A stretch of DNA of 64,000 nucleotides from NCBI GenBank assembly GCA_012840975.1, contig DUVP01000032.1:124001-188000 (forward strand). Direction: 5' to 3'. How positions within the stretch are numbered: position 1 is the first letter of the stretch; the number at the start of each line of letters is the position of its first letter. The notes under the pieces were generated by a model. That model was not told the origin of the DNA. It ran no database searches and saw only the letters and a list, made by a program, of their open reading frames with translations. Both the position numbers and the translations under genes were made by a program. The stretch is from Mogibacterium sp. Lineage in GTDB: Bacteria > Bacillota > Clostridia > Peptostreptococcales > Anaerovoracaceae. Below are positions 17,289 to 25,881 of this stretch, piece after piece.

Positions 17289-17660
17289 ATGAAAATCAAC
17301 CAATCCACCGAAGATTATCTGGAAACTATGCTTATTCTTCAAAAAGAAAAAGGCTATATACGTTCTGTCGATATAGCAGAACGCATGGGTGTTACAAAGC
17401 CGAGCGTATCCTATGCCGCAAGAAAGCTCAGAGAAAGCGGATATATTAATATGGAACCTAACGGTCCTATTGTTCTCACACCTCCGGGCTTAGAACTTGC
17501 AACAAGGGTTTATGAAAGACATCAGGCTCTTGAAAAGTTCCTTATTCTTCTCGGAGTAGAAAAACATCAGGCAGCAGAGGATGCCTGTCTGATTGAGCAT
17601 GTAATCTCAAACGATACTTTCCTCGCTGTTAAGCGATATGTAGAGGAGCATTCCGAATAG
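17289..17660 (+). CDS. DtxR/MntR family metal-dependent transcriptional regulator
   Basis: 123 aa. The winged helix (SVDIAERMGVTKPSVSYAARKLRESGYI) is followed by the dimerisation/metal domain. Putative metal ligands are Asp9, Glu12, His78, Cys100, Glu103 and His104. Asp9/Glu12 resemble MntR (Mn), whereas Cys100 in DACLIEHVIS is at the position that is Cys in DtxR/IdeR (Fe) and Glu in MntR. There is no SH3-like third domain. It is divergent from the PerR-like gene across the Fur-like palindrome, with a G-rich ribosome site (GAGGGGGGG). The metal specificity is uncertain. Confidence 0.88.
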   Translation: MKINQSTEDYLETMLILQKEKGYIRSVDIAERMGVTKPSVSYAARKLRESGYINMEPNGPIVLTPPGLELATRVYERHQALEKFLILLGVEKHQAAEDACLIEHVISNDTFLAVKRYVEEHSE

Positions 17661-17690
17661 CTTTATTTTAATAAAATCAGGCAAAATAAA

Positions 17691-17728
17691 AGTTCCGAAT
17701 CGGATATTTATCTGATTCGGAGCTTTTT
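17691..17728. terminator. Terminator between the convergent DtxR-like and ABC permease genes
   Basis: An 11-bp stem AGTTCCGAATC/GATTCGGAGCT (one G-T pair) with a 12-nt loop and a TTTTT tail. It serves the plus-strand regulator and possibly the minus-strand ABC operon. Confidence 0.8.
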
Positions 17729-17761
17729 CATGTATTATACAATTCTAAAAATATTTAAAGT

Positions 17762-18523
17762 CTATCTGAGATTCAGCTTTTTTCTGAGTATTAGATTAGT
17801 GATAAAAAAGTAAATCGCCGAATATATCAGTCCTATAACGATACTCAAAAATAAATCTCCGGTCAAAGCTGCAAATGAATAATCGACAGCCGTGATGTTT
17901 CTAACAGGTAAACTTGCTCGAATAAGCACTGTTCCGATAAAGCTCTCGACACCGGACAATAGCAGAAAAACACCCACTGCTATGAGACCTTGAAGTTTTT
18001 GCGATATGTGACCTATAGATATAGAAGTGTATATCTTGAGAGCCAGCCAGGAAGCCCATGTCAATACTATAAACACCATCTCCAATATTACAATAGTCAG
18101 CATGCCTTTTTCTTTCTTTGTGGCATTCAATGGTGCAAAATCCGTTCCGCCCGCAAATGAACCTAATATTATACCGATTAATATAGCAGTTATAATCCCG
18201 ATTAAAGCCCATCCGGAAGCGGTTATCGTTTTAGACAAAATATGCTGATTTATACTCGCCGGAATTGAAAGTGTGTAATATCCCTCATCCCCAAGCAGGT
18301 TGGAGCTGAATCTTCTTATAAGGATCATAGCCGTTATTACAAGTGCCGCTACTGAACCTGAAACCAGAAGCAGAACGAATATCACGTCCAAGAAGCCTTC
18401 GTTCATTTTACTGAATTTCAATTGAGCTCCGGTTATAACGGAAAGTACGATTAATGCCCCGTATAAAGGAATCAGAACACGCCCGACAGATGCAAATTCG
18501 TATTTTAATAATTTCCTTAACAT
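17762..18523 (-). CDS. ABC-2 type transporter permease
   Basis: 253 aa with six predicted membrane helices (for example LIPLYGALIVLSVITGAQL and VALVITAMILIRRF). It overlaps the ATPase gene by 7 nt and forms an operon with it and a GntR-family regulator, the organisation of YtrA/BcrA-type exporters that answer cell-envelope stress or antimicrobial peptides. The substrate is not identifiable. No protease or binding domain is present. Confidence 0.82.
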   Translation of the reverse strand: MLRKLLKYEFASVGRVLIPLYGALIVLSVITGAQLKFSKMNEGFLDVIFVLLLVSGSVAALVITAMILIRRFSSNLLGDEGYYTLSIPASINQHILSKTITASGWALIGIITAILIGIILGSFAGGTDFAPLNATKKEKGMLTIVILEMVFIVLTWASWLALKIYTSISIGHISQKLQGLIAVGVFLLLSGVESFIGTVLIRASLPVRNITAVDYSFAALTGDLFLSIVIGLIYSAIYFFITNLILRKKLNLR

Positions 18524-19212
18524 TTGAATACCTCCCTGAAAAGCTCATCAACGCTTTTATTATTTTCTTCTCTTATTTCTTCTGCCGACTTGTGTAAAAC
18601 AGTTTCCCCCCGGTTGATAAAGATGACATCATCTATAATTGACTCCACATCCTGAATCAGGTGGGTTGAAATAATAACCGCCGCATCTTCACTATAGTTT
18701 GTAATTATCGTACGCAGAATATAATCCCTTGTTGCAGGATCGACACCGCCTATCGGTTCATCGAGCAGATAAAGTTTCGCCTCACGACTCATAGTCAAAA
18801 TCAGTTGCAGCTTTTCTTTGGTCCCCTTGGACATCTTCTGCATAGTCTGCCCAAAATCCAAATTCAGACTTTTTGCCATCTCTACGGCTTTGCTTTCATT
18901 AAAATCATCGAAGAAATCCGCATTCATTCGGATAAGTTGTTCCGTAGTCATGTATGAAGGAAGTACTATTCTGTCCGGCAGATAAGCGGATATCTTCTTT
19001 GTCTCTACTCCGGGCTCATTTCCCTCTATTCTGATACTTCCCATGTCCGGTTGCAGAAGCCCCATCATCAGCTTTATAAGTGTAGTCTTACCGCTGCCGT
19101 TAGGACCGAGCAGTCCGACGATCTGTCCCGATTCTATCGATAAATTTATGTCTTTCAGGGCAAAATTGCTGCCAAAACTTTTTGTAATATTTTTTGTTTC
19201 CACCAGAGCCAT
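18517..19212 (-). CDS. ABC transporter ATP-binding protein
   Basis: 231 aa. Walker A GPNGSGKTTLIK lies near residue 36, a signature variant MSKGTKEKLQLIL near 128, and Walker B LYLLDEPIGGVDP near 150. It resembles the BcrA/YtrB group that pairs with ABC-2 permeases. It lies 2 nt after the GntR-type regulator and overlaps the permease, so the three genes are one unit. Its role is inferred to be export of, or resistance to, an envelope-active compound. Confidence 0.9.
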   Translation of the reverse strand: MALVETKNITKSFGSNFALKDINLSIESGQIVGLLGPNGSGKTTLIKLMMGLLQPDMGSIRIEGNEPGVETKKISAYLPDRIVLPSYMTTEQLIRMNADFFDDFNESKAVEMAKSLNLDFGQTMQKMSKGTKEKLQLILTMSREAKLYLLDEPIGGVDPATRDYILRTIITNYSEDAAVIISTHLIQDVESIIDDVIFINRGETVLHKSAEEIREENNKSVDELFREVFKC

Positions 19213-19214
19213 TT

Positions 19215-19580
19215 CTAAACCTCCTTAAGCCTTTCCATTACAGCTTCCTTTATTTCTTTCTTATCCATTCCTATGCCTGTAAGTTTCTCAAGAAATTCCT
19301 CAATATATTTCTCGGCAAGATTACTTCGTAATTTTTCCATTATTTTCTTCTCCCTGCTTACAAATCTTCCGCTTGTCCGTTCGGTATATACAAGCCCTGA
19401 TCTCTCCATTTCCGAAAGTGCTTTTTGCACAGTATTCGGATTGACTCCGGCTTCCAGTGCAAGCTCCCGAACAGATGGAAGTTTTTCTCCGAGAGCATAT
19501 TCACCGCGTGCTATTCGCATAGTCAGCTCATCTATTATCTGCGAATATATCGGAATACCCGGTTCAAAGTTCCATTCCAT
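19215..19580 (-). CDS. GntR family transcriptional regulator, YtrA subfamily
   Basis: 121 aa from the ATG at 19580. The track starts at a GTG 2 codons earlier, but the AAGGAG site is correctly spaced (8 nt) only for the ATG. The N-terminal winged helix PIYSQIIDELTMRIARGEYALGEKLPSVRELALEAGVNPNTVQKAL is classic GntR. The effector domain is only a short helical tail, as in YtrA. It is the first gene of the ABC operon, with a very long palindrome immediately upstream, so autorepression is likely. Confidence 0.9.
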   Translation of the reverse strand: MEWNFEPGIPIYSQIIDELTMRIARGEYALGEKLPSVRELALEAGVNPNTVQKALSEMERSGLVYTERTSGRFVSREKKIMEKLRSNLAEKYIEEFLEKLTGIGMDKKEIKEAVMERLKEV

Positions 19581-19618
19581 CTTCACATCTCCTTACTCTT
19601 TTTTTAAATTTATATCTA

Positions 19619-19675
19619 CTTTGTATTACTGTATTAACTAATTAATACAGTAATACAAAGCTTTTCTTTTGTCAA
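19619..19675 (-). promoter_or_regulatory. Promoter and operator of the GntR-ABC operon
   Basis: A perfect inverted repeat with 18-bp arms (CTTTGTATTACTGTATTA and its complement, 6-bp centre) spans 19619-19660. On the minus strand a TTGACA -35 box (19670-19675) lies just upstream, so the palindrome covers the -10 region and would block polymerase when bound. This fits an operator for the YtrA-type regulator encoded 39 nt downstream. Confidence 0.8.
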
Positions 19676-19701
19676 GGGGTATTTTAAAAAATTTAAAAAT
19701 T

Positions 19702-19731
19702 AAAAAAGTGACACAGTATACACTATGTCAC
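19702..19731 (-). terminator. Terminator after the DUF5684-like gene
   Basis: On the minus strand the hairpin GTGACATAGTGTATACTGTGTCAC (here described by its ends GTGACA/TGTCAC, with a bulged stem) is followed by TTTTTT. It lies 64 nt past the stop of the membrane gene and also separates it from the GntR operon promoter. Confidence 0.78.
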
Positions 19732-19794
19732 CCGCATAATTCGTTTTTTTGATTTTAATGTATTGTTACGTCAGTCACAGGTATTGTTTTTCTA

Positions 19795-20307
19795 TTACTC
19801 TGTTTTATCGACATCAATGTCCTCAACTTCTTCAAACGTATCATTGTGATTGTGATTGATTACTTCAAAGTCAACTGTCTTTGCTTCTCTGTCCTCGTCC
19901 GATCTGTTGTCCCCTATTCCCTGGGGACCGTAGTATTCCGCATCCCCAAATCCCAGTATACAATAAAATATAGATGAAAGGAAAAACAAGCCTACTGCCC
20001 AGATTTTTGGCTTTCCAAACGCTGCTGCAGTATTGACTGCAAGAAGGTATAATAATACGGCCAGTGTGATCAAACCCAATATCGGAACCGGAATAAACAG
20101 TGCAAGTAAAACCATCCATCCGTTTCCTATGGATATCTGGCAAAGTTTATAGATATTATAAAATGGAATCAGGGCCGCCCATCCCGGTTCTCCCGCCTTT
20201 TCAAACATCTTCCACATACCTGCCACTCCCAATATCATCATGCCTATAGAGAAAAAGGATGTCGATTCACCCGCTCCGGAATATAATTCTACTATATAAT
20301 CTGTCAT
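19795..20307 (-). CDS. DUF5684-like membrane protein
   Basis: 170 aa. Four hydrophobic segments include the motif EKAGEPGWAALIPFYNIYKL, which recurs in DUF5684 and some signal-peptidase-like small membrane proteins of Firmicutes. A hydrophilic acidic tail (DEDREAKTVDFEVINHNHND) follows from about residue 130. The function is unknown. It overlaps the stop of the preceding 68-aa gene by 4 nt, so the two are co-translated. Confidence 0.7.
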   Translation of the reverse strand: MTDYIVELYSGAGESTSFFSIGMMILGVAGMWKMFEKAGEPGWAALIPFYNIYKLCQISIGNGWMVLLALFIPVPILGLITLAVLLYLLAVNTAAAFGKPKIWAVGLFFLSSIFYCILGFGDAEYYGPQGIGDNRSDEDREAKTVDFEVINHNHNDTFEEVEDIDVDKTE

Positions 20308-20510
20308 TTTTTTCCTCCTTTTGCTTTTGAAGATTTTTCCTGTACATTCTGAATTTCTTCGCCTAACTTCTTTGCTCCCAGAATTGTTGCCAACCCTCCG
20401 ATAAGTCCTACAGCTATTATTTTAAGCAGAGATTCGGCAAATTCCGAATCCGCCCTTTTTCCTGCTTTACTAAGATCTTTATATGCATCAAATTTGCCTT
20501 TGCTTCCCAT
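20304..20510 (-). CDS. Small predicted membrane protein, function unknown
   Basis: 68 aa. A Lys-rich N-terminus (MGSKGKFDAYKDLSKAGK) is followed by one membrane helix (LLKIIAVGLIGGLATILGAKKL) and a Lys-rich end. An AGGAGG ribosome site precedes the ATG, and an extended -10-like sequence (TGATATAAT) lies about 40 nt upstream. It is coupled to the DUF5684-like gene. I do not recognise a family. Confidence 0.7.
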   Translation of the reverse strand: MGSKGKFDAYKDLSKAGKRADSEFAESLLKIIAVGLIGGLATILGAKKLGEEIQNVQEKSSKAKGGKK

Positions 20511-20593
20511 CTTAGAACCTCCTGTCCTCTTTCTGGATATAAATTATATCACGACAGAGTAAATTTAATTAACATAATACCGGTCGATTTTAT

Positions 20594-21439
20594 TTAAAAA
20601 TCCGTTTTCTTGCGAGAAAGCTCATATACGTCTGTCTTTCGTGCGGCAAGCAGTGGAAGTTTCCTTCTTATTTCTTCTACAAAATTCAAATCGATTTCAG
20701 TTATATCGACTCCTTCCTTTTCATCCATCTGCATTACGATATCTCCCCAAGGGTCGGTTATTATTGAATGTCCGTATGAAACATATCCTATTTCCGGATC
20801 CCTCGCCGGTGCTGTTCCTACCATATACACCTGATTTTCCAACGCTCTTTGCCTAAAGCTTGTCTCCCAGTGAGCCGGTCCCGTCGTCATATTAAATGCT
20901 GCCGGATTAAAAATCACCTTGGCCCCGTCAAGAGCGGGTAATCTTGCACTTTCGGGAAAACGAATATCAAAACAGATATTGACAGCCATTTTACACCATT
21001 CCGTTTCAAAAGTTGTAAAATCGTTCCCTGCTGTCAAAGTATCCGACTCCTTGAACACCTGTCTCCCATGTGCGTATATATCGAAAAGGTGAACTTTCCT
21101 GTGTTTTCCTATCTGTTCACCCTGCCTGTTAAACACAAAACAGGTATTGTAAACTTTTCCCTCTTCATCGACTTCAGGAATTGAGCCGCCTACAATATAT
21201 TTACCTGTCTTTCTTGCAAGGGTCGACATGGCAATCCATGTATCCCATTTTTCCGGCTCGGCATACTCAGGGAAAAGCTCAGTCTTGTAAGGACAATTCC
21301 ACATTTCCGGAAGACATATAATATCGGCTCCGTCAAAACAGCCGTCACCTGTCATCTGTGCAAAGTGTTCTATATTTTCATATTTATCTTTATGGACTTT
21401 GAACTGCACACTGGCAATTTTTATTTTACTATCCGACAT
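20594..21439 (-). CDS. Carbon-nitrogen hydrolase (nitrilase superfamily, omega-amidase-like)
   Basis: 281 aa. The catalytic triad is Glu in ICLPEMWNCPY (about residue 45), Lys in GKHRKVHLFDI (about 119) and Cys in NICFDIRFPE (about 155). The whole sequence resembles Nit2/omega-amidase proteins, which hydrolyse 2-oxoglutaramate-type amides; N-carbamoyl amidase activity is the alternative. It is the last gene after the pyrimidine operon (61 nt after the DMT transporter), which makes a carbamoyl-amide substrate conceivable, but that is speculation. Confidence 0.85.
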   Translation of the reverse strand: MSDSKIKIASVQFKVHKDKYENIEHFAQMTGDGCFDGADIICLPEMWNCPYKTELFPEYAEPEKWDTWIAMSTLARKTGKYIVGGSIPEVDEEGKVYNTCFVFNRQGEQIGKHRKVHLFDIYAHGRQVFKESDTLTAGNDFTTFETEWCKMAVNICFDIRFPESARLPALDGAKVIFNPAAFNMTTGPAHWETSFRQRALENQVYMVGTAPARDPEIGYVSYGHSIITDPWGDIVMQMDEKEGVDITEIDLNFVEEIRRKLPLLAARKTDVYELSRKKTDF

Positions 21440-21500
21440 AAGTATCTCCTTTTTCTTTTACATGCTTCATTTTTTCGGTTTCTCTAATGTATATTTTAAG

Positions 21501-22445
21501 TTATAGAAGTGCTATTAGAGCCGCTCCGCCCACTATTACAATCATTCCCAGAACTTCCGGAGCTTTAATCGGCCTTTTCTCAATCCCTAAGAAGCCCATC
21601 GCATCATATACAAGACCGCCACTCATCTGTCCAATCAGATTTGTAACAGTAACCATGCCGGCACCCAGAACAGGAGCAGTAAAGGCATTACTTAACACTA
21701 TAATAATTGCAAATACTCCACCACTTGCCATCCAAGGCTTGAATTTAAAACTTCCTTTGTCGGAGATAATCACTCCCCTTTTTCCTCTAAAAACAAATAA
21801 CGCCAGTGTAATAACCGATACTGCCGAAAGTCCTACTGACATAGATATCAGTGTTGCTACTGTACCTGAGTTTATCAGTGTTCTTAATGTTCCGTTTATT
21901 GCAACCTGAATGGCGGCAGATGTTCCGCATAAAACTGCACCCGCTATATAGATTATATTTGATTTCTGATTGGACTTTTTCTCCCTTTTCTTTCTTGAGA
22001 TATCTCCATCGTATGAGACAAGGATAACCCCGGCTATTACAGCAAGTGCTCCTGCAAACCTGATTCCGGTCATCTCAATAACAGGAACTCTGAACATTCC
22101 AAAATGATCTATTATAAGACTTGTCATTATCTGACCAAATGACAGAAGCATTACTGTCCTCGCACTTCCCAGTTTAGGCAGACAGAGAATATTAAGCATA
22201 ACTATTGCTACTCCGCAAAAACCGCCTGCCCATATCCACAAAGGTGCACCATGTGTATTATGCAGGTTTACATCTTTTGAATCGAAACCCGCTAATACAA
22301 TAATCAGCATTATTAAAGCAGCACCTACAAAGGAAACCACACTGGTAATATAAGGAGAGCCTGTCTTCTCTCTTAACTTACCGTTGACGCTTGTTTGTGT
22401 GGGCGTTGCAAAGCCCGCTATTATTCCAAGTAAGTAATATATCAT
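21501..22445 (-). CDS. DMT family transporter (DUF606/YdcZ type, two fused repeats)
   Basis: 314 aa with about ten membrane helices in two homologous halves. Each half begins with a segment like GFATPTQTSVNGKLREKTGSP or GTSAAIQVAINGTLRTLINSG, diagnostic of DUF606 inner-membrane proteins, which are often encoded as separate half-size genes. It overlaps the pyrB start region by 4 nt, so it is part of the pyrimidine operon. Transport of a pyrimidine-related metabolite is an inference from position only. Confidence 0.82.
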   Translation of the reverse strand: MIYYLLGIIAGFATPTQTSVNGKLREKTGSPYITSVVSFVGAALIMLIIVLAGFDSKDVNLHNTHGAPLWIWAGGFCGVAIVMLNILCLPKLGSARTVMLLSFGQIMTSLIIDHFGMFRVPVIEMTGIRFAGALAVIAGVILVSYDGDISRKKREKKSNQKSNIIYIAGAVLCGTSAAIQVAINGTLRTLINSGTVATLISMSVGLSAVSVITLALFVFRGKRGVIISDKGSFKFKPWMASGGVFAIIIVLSNAFTAPVLGAGMVTVTNLIGQMSGGLVYDAMGFLGIEKRPIKAPEVLGMIVIVGGAALIALL

Positions 22446-23530
22446 TTTGCTTCCTTTGATATTTCATAATCGCAATATATACACCTGTTCACACCGTCAT
22501 TATCTATATAAAACTGTGATTCCAGCTCCTGTTCAATATGAGTTATACATTTATTATTGTGACAATATCCTCCAAAATAAGTCGCTCCTTTAGGCGAGAA
22601 ATCTTTCTGTGTATTAATTATCATTTCATCAAAAAGTTTTAGTATCAACGACATCCTTATAAGTTTACCGTTCATACATTGCTTAAAATAGCAGGCTCTC
22701 GGATCATCGTCAACTTTAACACTTATTTCATTCACCCTCGGAAGCGGATGCATTACTATCATATCAGGTTTTGCGTGAGCGAGGTTATCGACTGTAAGAG
22801 AATACTTGCCCTTGAGACTTTCAAATAATTCAGGTTTTTCAATTCTCTCCTTCTGAATCCTCGTCATATACAGGATATCGAGTTTTGGAAGGGCCTCTTC
22901 AAGATTATCTGTTATTTCAAATTCAGTTCCGGCTTCTTTGAATATATGCTCAGTATATTCCGGTATTGTAAGCTCTTCCGGTGATATGCAGATAAAGCGA
23001 TTCCCTTCATACCTCGTCATTCCGTTTACGAGCGAATGCACTGTCCTTCCATATTTAAGATCTCCGCAAATCCCGATCGTAAGGCCGGATAAAGTTCCTT
23101 TTTCTCTATAAATAGTAAGTATATCAGCTAAAGTCTGAGTAGGATGGTTATGCCCGCCGTCACCCGCATTGATTACCGGTATGGATGCATTTTTCGATGC
23201 AACAAGAGCAGCACCCTCAAAAGAGTGACGAATAGCTATTATATCCGCATAACAGGAGACTGTTTTGACTGTATCTGCTACGGATTCGCCTTTTATAGCG
23301 GATGAACTTTCCGTTCCTGTCAGTCCTAGCACAGTTCCGCCCAGCTCAAGCATGGCCGCCTCATGGCTTAATCTTGTCCTTGTTGAAGGCTCAAAGAAAA
23401 GGGTCGCCATTTTCTTTCCTTCACAGCTCTTCGCATATTTGCTCGGATGTGTGTCAATATCGATTGCTATATCCATCAAAGAATTTATTTCCTCTATACT
23501 GAGATCCAAAATATCTATTACACTTCTCAT
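22442..23530 (-). CDS. pyrB: Aspartate carbamoyltransferase catalytic chain fused to a PyrI-type zinc domain
   Basis: 362 aa. Residues 1-305 are a complete ATCase catalytic chain: the carbamoyl-phosphate loop FEPSTRTRLS near 47, GDGGHNHPTQTLADILT near 123, and MHPLPRVNEI near 262. Residues 320-362 add GYCHNNKCITH and NRCIYCDYEIS, with Cys323, 328, 350 and 353 in the C-x4-C...C-x2-C pattern of the zinc domain of the regulatory chain PyrI. The PyrI nucleotide-binding domain is absent, so the tail probably stabilises the holoenzyme without CTP/ATP control. The enzyme makes carbamoyl-aspartate. Confidence 0.93.
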   Translation of the reverse strand: MRSVIDILDLSIEEINSLMDIAIDIDTHPSKYAKSCEGKKMATLFFEPSTRTRLSHEAAMLELGGTVLGLTGTESSSAIKGESVADTVKTVSCYADIIAIRHSFEGAALVASKNASIPVINAGDGGHNHPTQTLADILTIYREKGTLSGLTIGICGDLKYGRTVHSLVNGMTRYEGNRFICISPEELTIPEYTEHIFKEAGTEFEITDNLEEALPKLDILYMTRIQKERIEKPELFESLKGKYSLTVDNLAHAKPDMIVMHPLPRVNEISVKVDDDPRACYFKQCMNGKLIRMSLILKLFDEMIINTQKDFSPKGATYFGGYCHNNKCITHIEQELESQFYIDNDGVNRCIYCDYEISKEAK

Positions 23531-23544
23531 TTTCGCCTCCCGTA

Positions 23545-24195
23545 TTACTTATTAAACCAGCTTTCATCTGAAGGGTTATCCCTAAATTTCATCAGTCTTT
23601 CGATATCTTTCTCATTGATATATCCATGTTTCGCGGCAATTTCAGCTACTGTATCGAAATCCGTAAGGGAAATACATTTAACATCAGCTTCTTTCATCCT
23701 GTCTTTACCCTTCTTCATGCCGTATGTCATAATTGACACTATTCCCAAAACATCAGCTCCCGCCTCTCTCAAGGCTTCAACCGCGTCTACGCTGCTGCCT
23801 CCTGTAGATACCAGATCCTCAACAACAACAACCTTCTGACCTTTTTCCAGCTTACCTTCTATGCGATTGGTTCTGCCATGGGTCTTTGCTCCTGTTCTGA
23901 CATAGCCCATGGGGAGATTCATAATATGAGCAATAATAGCAGCGTGAGCTATACCCGCCGTTGCTGTTCCCATAATAACCTCTGCATCCGGAAACTCTTC
24001 CCTGATTACCTCTGCTATGTAAAATTCTACATCCTCTCTTATTTCCGGCGCTGTAAGTATCAGCCTATTATCGCAATATACAGGACTTTTAATCCCGCTT
24101 GCCCATATGAAAGGCTCTTCGGGTCTTAAGAAAACCGCTTCTATCCTGAGCAGATTCTCAGCAATCTTTTTTTTGAACTTAGATATTTTAATCAT
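23545..24195 (-). CDS. pyrE: Orotate phosphoribosyltransferase
   Basis: 216 aa. The PRPP-binding motif is KVVVVEDLVSTGGSSVDAV near residue 120, and the N-terminal part (FIWASGIKSPVYCDNRLIL) is typical of PyrE. It converts orotate to OMP. The start overlaps the pyrF stop by 4 nt, and pyrB follows 14 nt later. Confidence 0.95.
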   Translation of the reverse strand: MIKISKFKKKIAENLLRIEAVFLRPEEPFIWASGIKSPVYCDNRLILTAPEIREDVEFYIAEVIREEFPDAEVIMGTATAGIAHAAIIAHIMNLPMGYVRTGAKTHGRTNRIEGKLEKGQKVVVVEDLVSTGGSSVDAVEALREAGADVLGIVSIMTYGMKKGKDRMKEADVKCISLTDFDTVAEIAAKHGYINEKDIERLMKFRDNPSDESWFNK

Positions 24196-24941
24196 TTAAA
24201 ATCCTCACAACTTTTTCTGTAAACTTCTACAGGCTTATCTGAAGCTGTTATAGGTCTTCCCATAACTATGTAATCCGATCCGACTTCTTTAGCAGCAGCC
24301 GGAGTCATTATCCTCTTCTGGTCACCGGCAGCATTTTCCTCAAACCTTATCCCCGGTGTTACAGTAATAAAGTCTTCACCGCAAAGCTCATGTATCCTGA
24401 CCACCTCATGTGCTGAACAGACAACTCCGTCAAGACCTGCTTTTTTCGCATTGAGTGCATATTGAGCAACAACTTCATCCAGAGGCTTATCAATCAAAAG
24501 TTCATTTTTTAGTGTTTCCTCATCTATGGACGTGAGCTGGGTAACCGCTATAAGCTTCGGCTTTTCTGCAAATCTTATGGCACCGAGCATAAGTCCGTGC
24601 TTTGCGGCTTCCATCATTTGAATAGAACCTGCCGCGTGAACATTGACCATGTCTACTCCATAGCCCCCAATTACCTGCATAGCTTTCCCAACTGTATTTG
24701 GAATATCATGCAGCTTAAGATCAAGGAAAACCTTATGTCCTCTCTCCTTAAGAATTCTGATAATCTGAGGTCCCTCTGCATAGAAAAGTTCCATGCCGAT
24801 TTTCACATAAGGTCTGCTTGCACGTACACTTATATCGTCACAAGCAACAACACCTTCTCTTATCTTATTGAATTTATCGAGAAAGCGTATAGTTTCTTCC
24901 GTGCATGCAAAATCACAAGCTATAATAACATCTTTACCCAT
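24192..24941 (-). CDS. pyrF: Orotidine 5'-phosphate decarboxylase
   Basis: 249 aa TIM-barrel enzyme. The catalytic D-x-K-x-x-D motif is FLDLKLHDIPNTVG near residue 75, and phosphate-binding residues lie in TVTPGIRF and YIVMGRPIT. It makes UMP from OMP. It overlaps pyrD upstream by 8 nt and pyrE downstream. Confidence 0.95.
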   Translation of the reverse strand: MGKDVIIACDFACTEETIRFLDKFNKIREGVVACDDISVRASRPYVKIGMELFYAEGPQIIRILKERGHKVFLDLKLHDIPNTVGKAMQVIGGYGVDMVNVHAAGSIQMMEAAKHGLMLGAIRFAEKPKLIAVTQLTSIDEETLKNELLIDKPLDEVVAQYALNAKKAGLDGVVCSAHEVVRIHELCGEDFITVTPGIRFEENAAGDQKRIMTPAAAKEVGSDYIVMGRPITASDKPVEVYRKSCEDFK

Positions 24942-25863
24942 ACTGAATTCCCTCCTGCGACATACCGATAATACTGTTCAAATTCTCTATGCCGTATTTC
25001 TCCATTACGAGAGGCAGATTATTAACTATATCCCTGCTTGCGAAAGGATTTACGAGATTCACAGCTCCTACTCCCACAGCGGTAGCTCCTGCCATCATCA
25101 TCTCAATAACATCTTCCGCCGACGACACTCCGCCCATTCCTATAACAGGTACATTCACTGCTTTCGCCACCTGATAAACCATTCTCAATGCTACAGGAAA
25201 AATTGCCGGACCTGACAATCCTCCCATTATATTTGCAAGAACCGGCTTTCCTGTTTTAATATCTATTCTCATCCCAAGTAAAGTATTGATGAGACTTATG
25301 CCATCGGCTCCCGCTTCCTCGCATGCCAAAGCGATAGAAGTTATATCCGTTACGTTTGGCGTAAGTTTAATAATTACCGGCTTTGTTGTCACCTTCTTAA
25401 CCTCAGTTACAACGCTTGACGCCTGCCTCGGATTTGTACCGAAAGACATACCCCCTCCGTGAACATTCGGACAGCTTATATTGACCTCAAGCCAGCCTAC
25501 CTGATCGACCTTATCCAGGCGTTCACAAACATGTACATATTCATCTATCGAAAAGCCACTGACATTTGCCATAACTTTCTTATCAAATACAGTGGCCAGT
25601 TTAGGTAATTCTTCACTTACTACCTTGTCAACCCCGGGATTCTGGAGTCCTACGGAATTGAGCATTCCCGCCGGACATTCGGCTATCCTCGGAGTTTCAT
25701 TTCCGAATCTTGGATCTTTTGTTGTTCCCTTGAATGAAAATGTCCCCAGGCAGTTAATATCATAGTATTCCGCCATCTCATATCCGTAACCGAAGGTTCC
25801 CGATGCCGGAATAATAGGATTATCTATTTCTATGCCGCAAAGTCTGACTTTTGTATCTGCCAC
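24934..25863 (-). CDS. pyrD: Dihydroorotate dehydrogenase B, catalytic subunit
   Basis: 309 aa class 1B enzyme with FMN. The active-site base is the cysteine in NISCPNVHGGG near residue 131, as in NAD-linked type B enzymes, and the FMN site includes GMGGVSSAEDVIEMMMAGA. It lies 18 nt after pyrK, the iron-sulfur flavoprotein subunit with which it forms a heterotetramer. Electrons go to NAD rather than quinone, as expected for an anaerobe. Confidence 0.95.
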   Translation of the reverse strand: MADTKVRLCGIEIDNPIIPASGTFGYGYEMAEYYDINCLGTFSFKGTTKDPRFGNETPRIAECPAGMLNSVGLQNPGVDKVVSEELPKLATVFDKKVMANVSGFSIDEYVHVCERLDKVDQVGWLEVNISCPNVHGGGMSFGTNPRQASSVVTEVKKVTTKPVIIKLTPNVTDITSIALACEEAGADGISLINTLLGMRIDIKTGKPVLANIMGGLSGPAIFPVALRMVYQVAKAVNVPVIGMGGVSSAEDVIEMMMAGATAVGVGAVNLVNPFASRDIVNNLPLVMEKYGIENLNSIIGMSQEGIQYG

Positions 25864-25881
25864 ACCAACTCTCCTTTGTTC

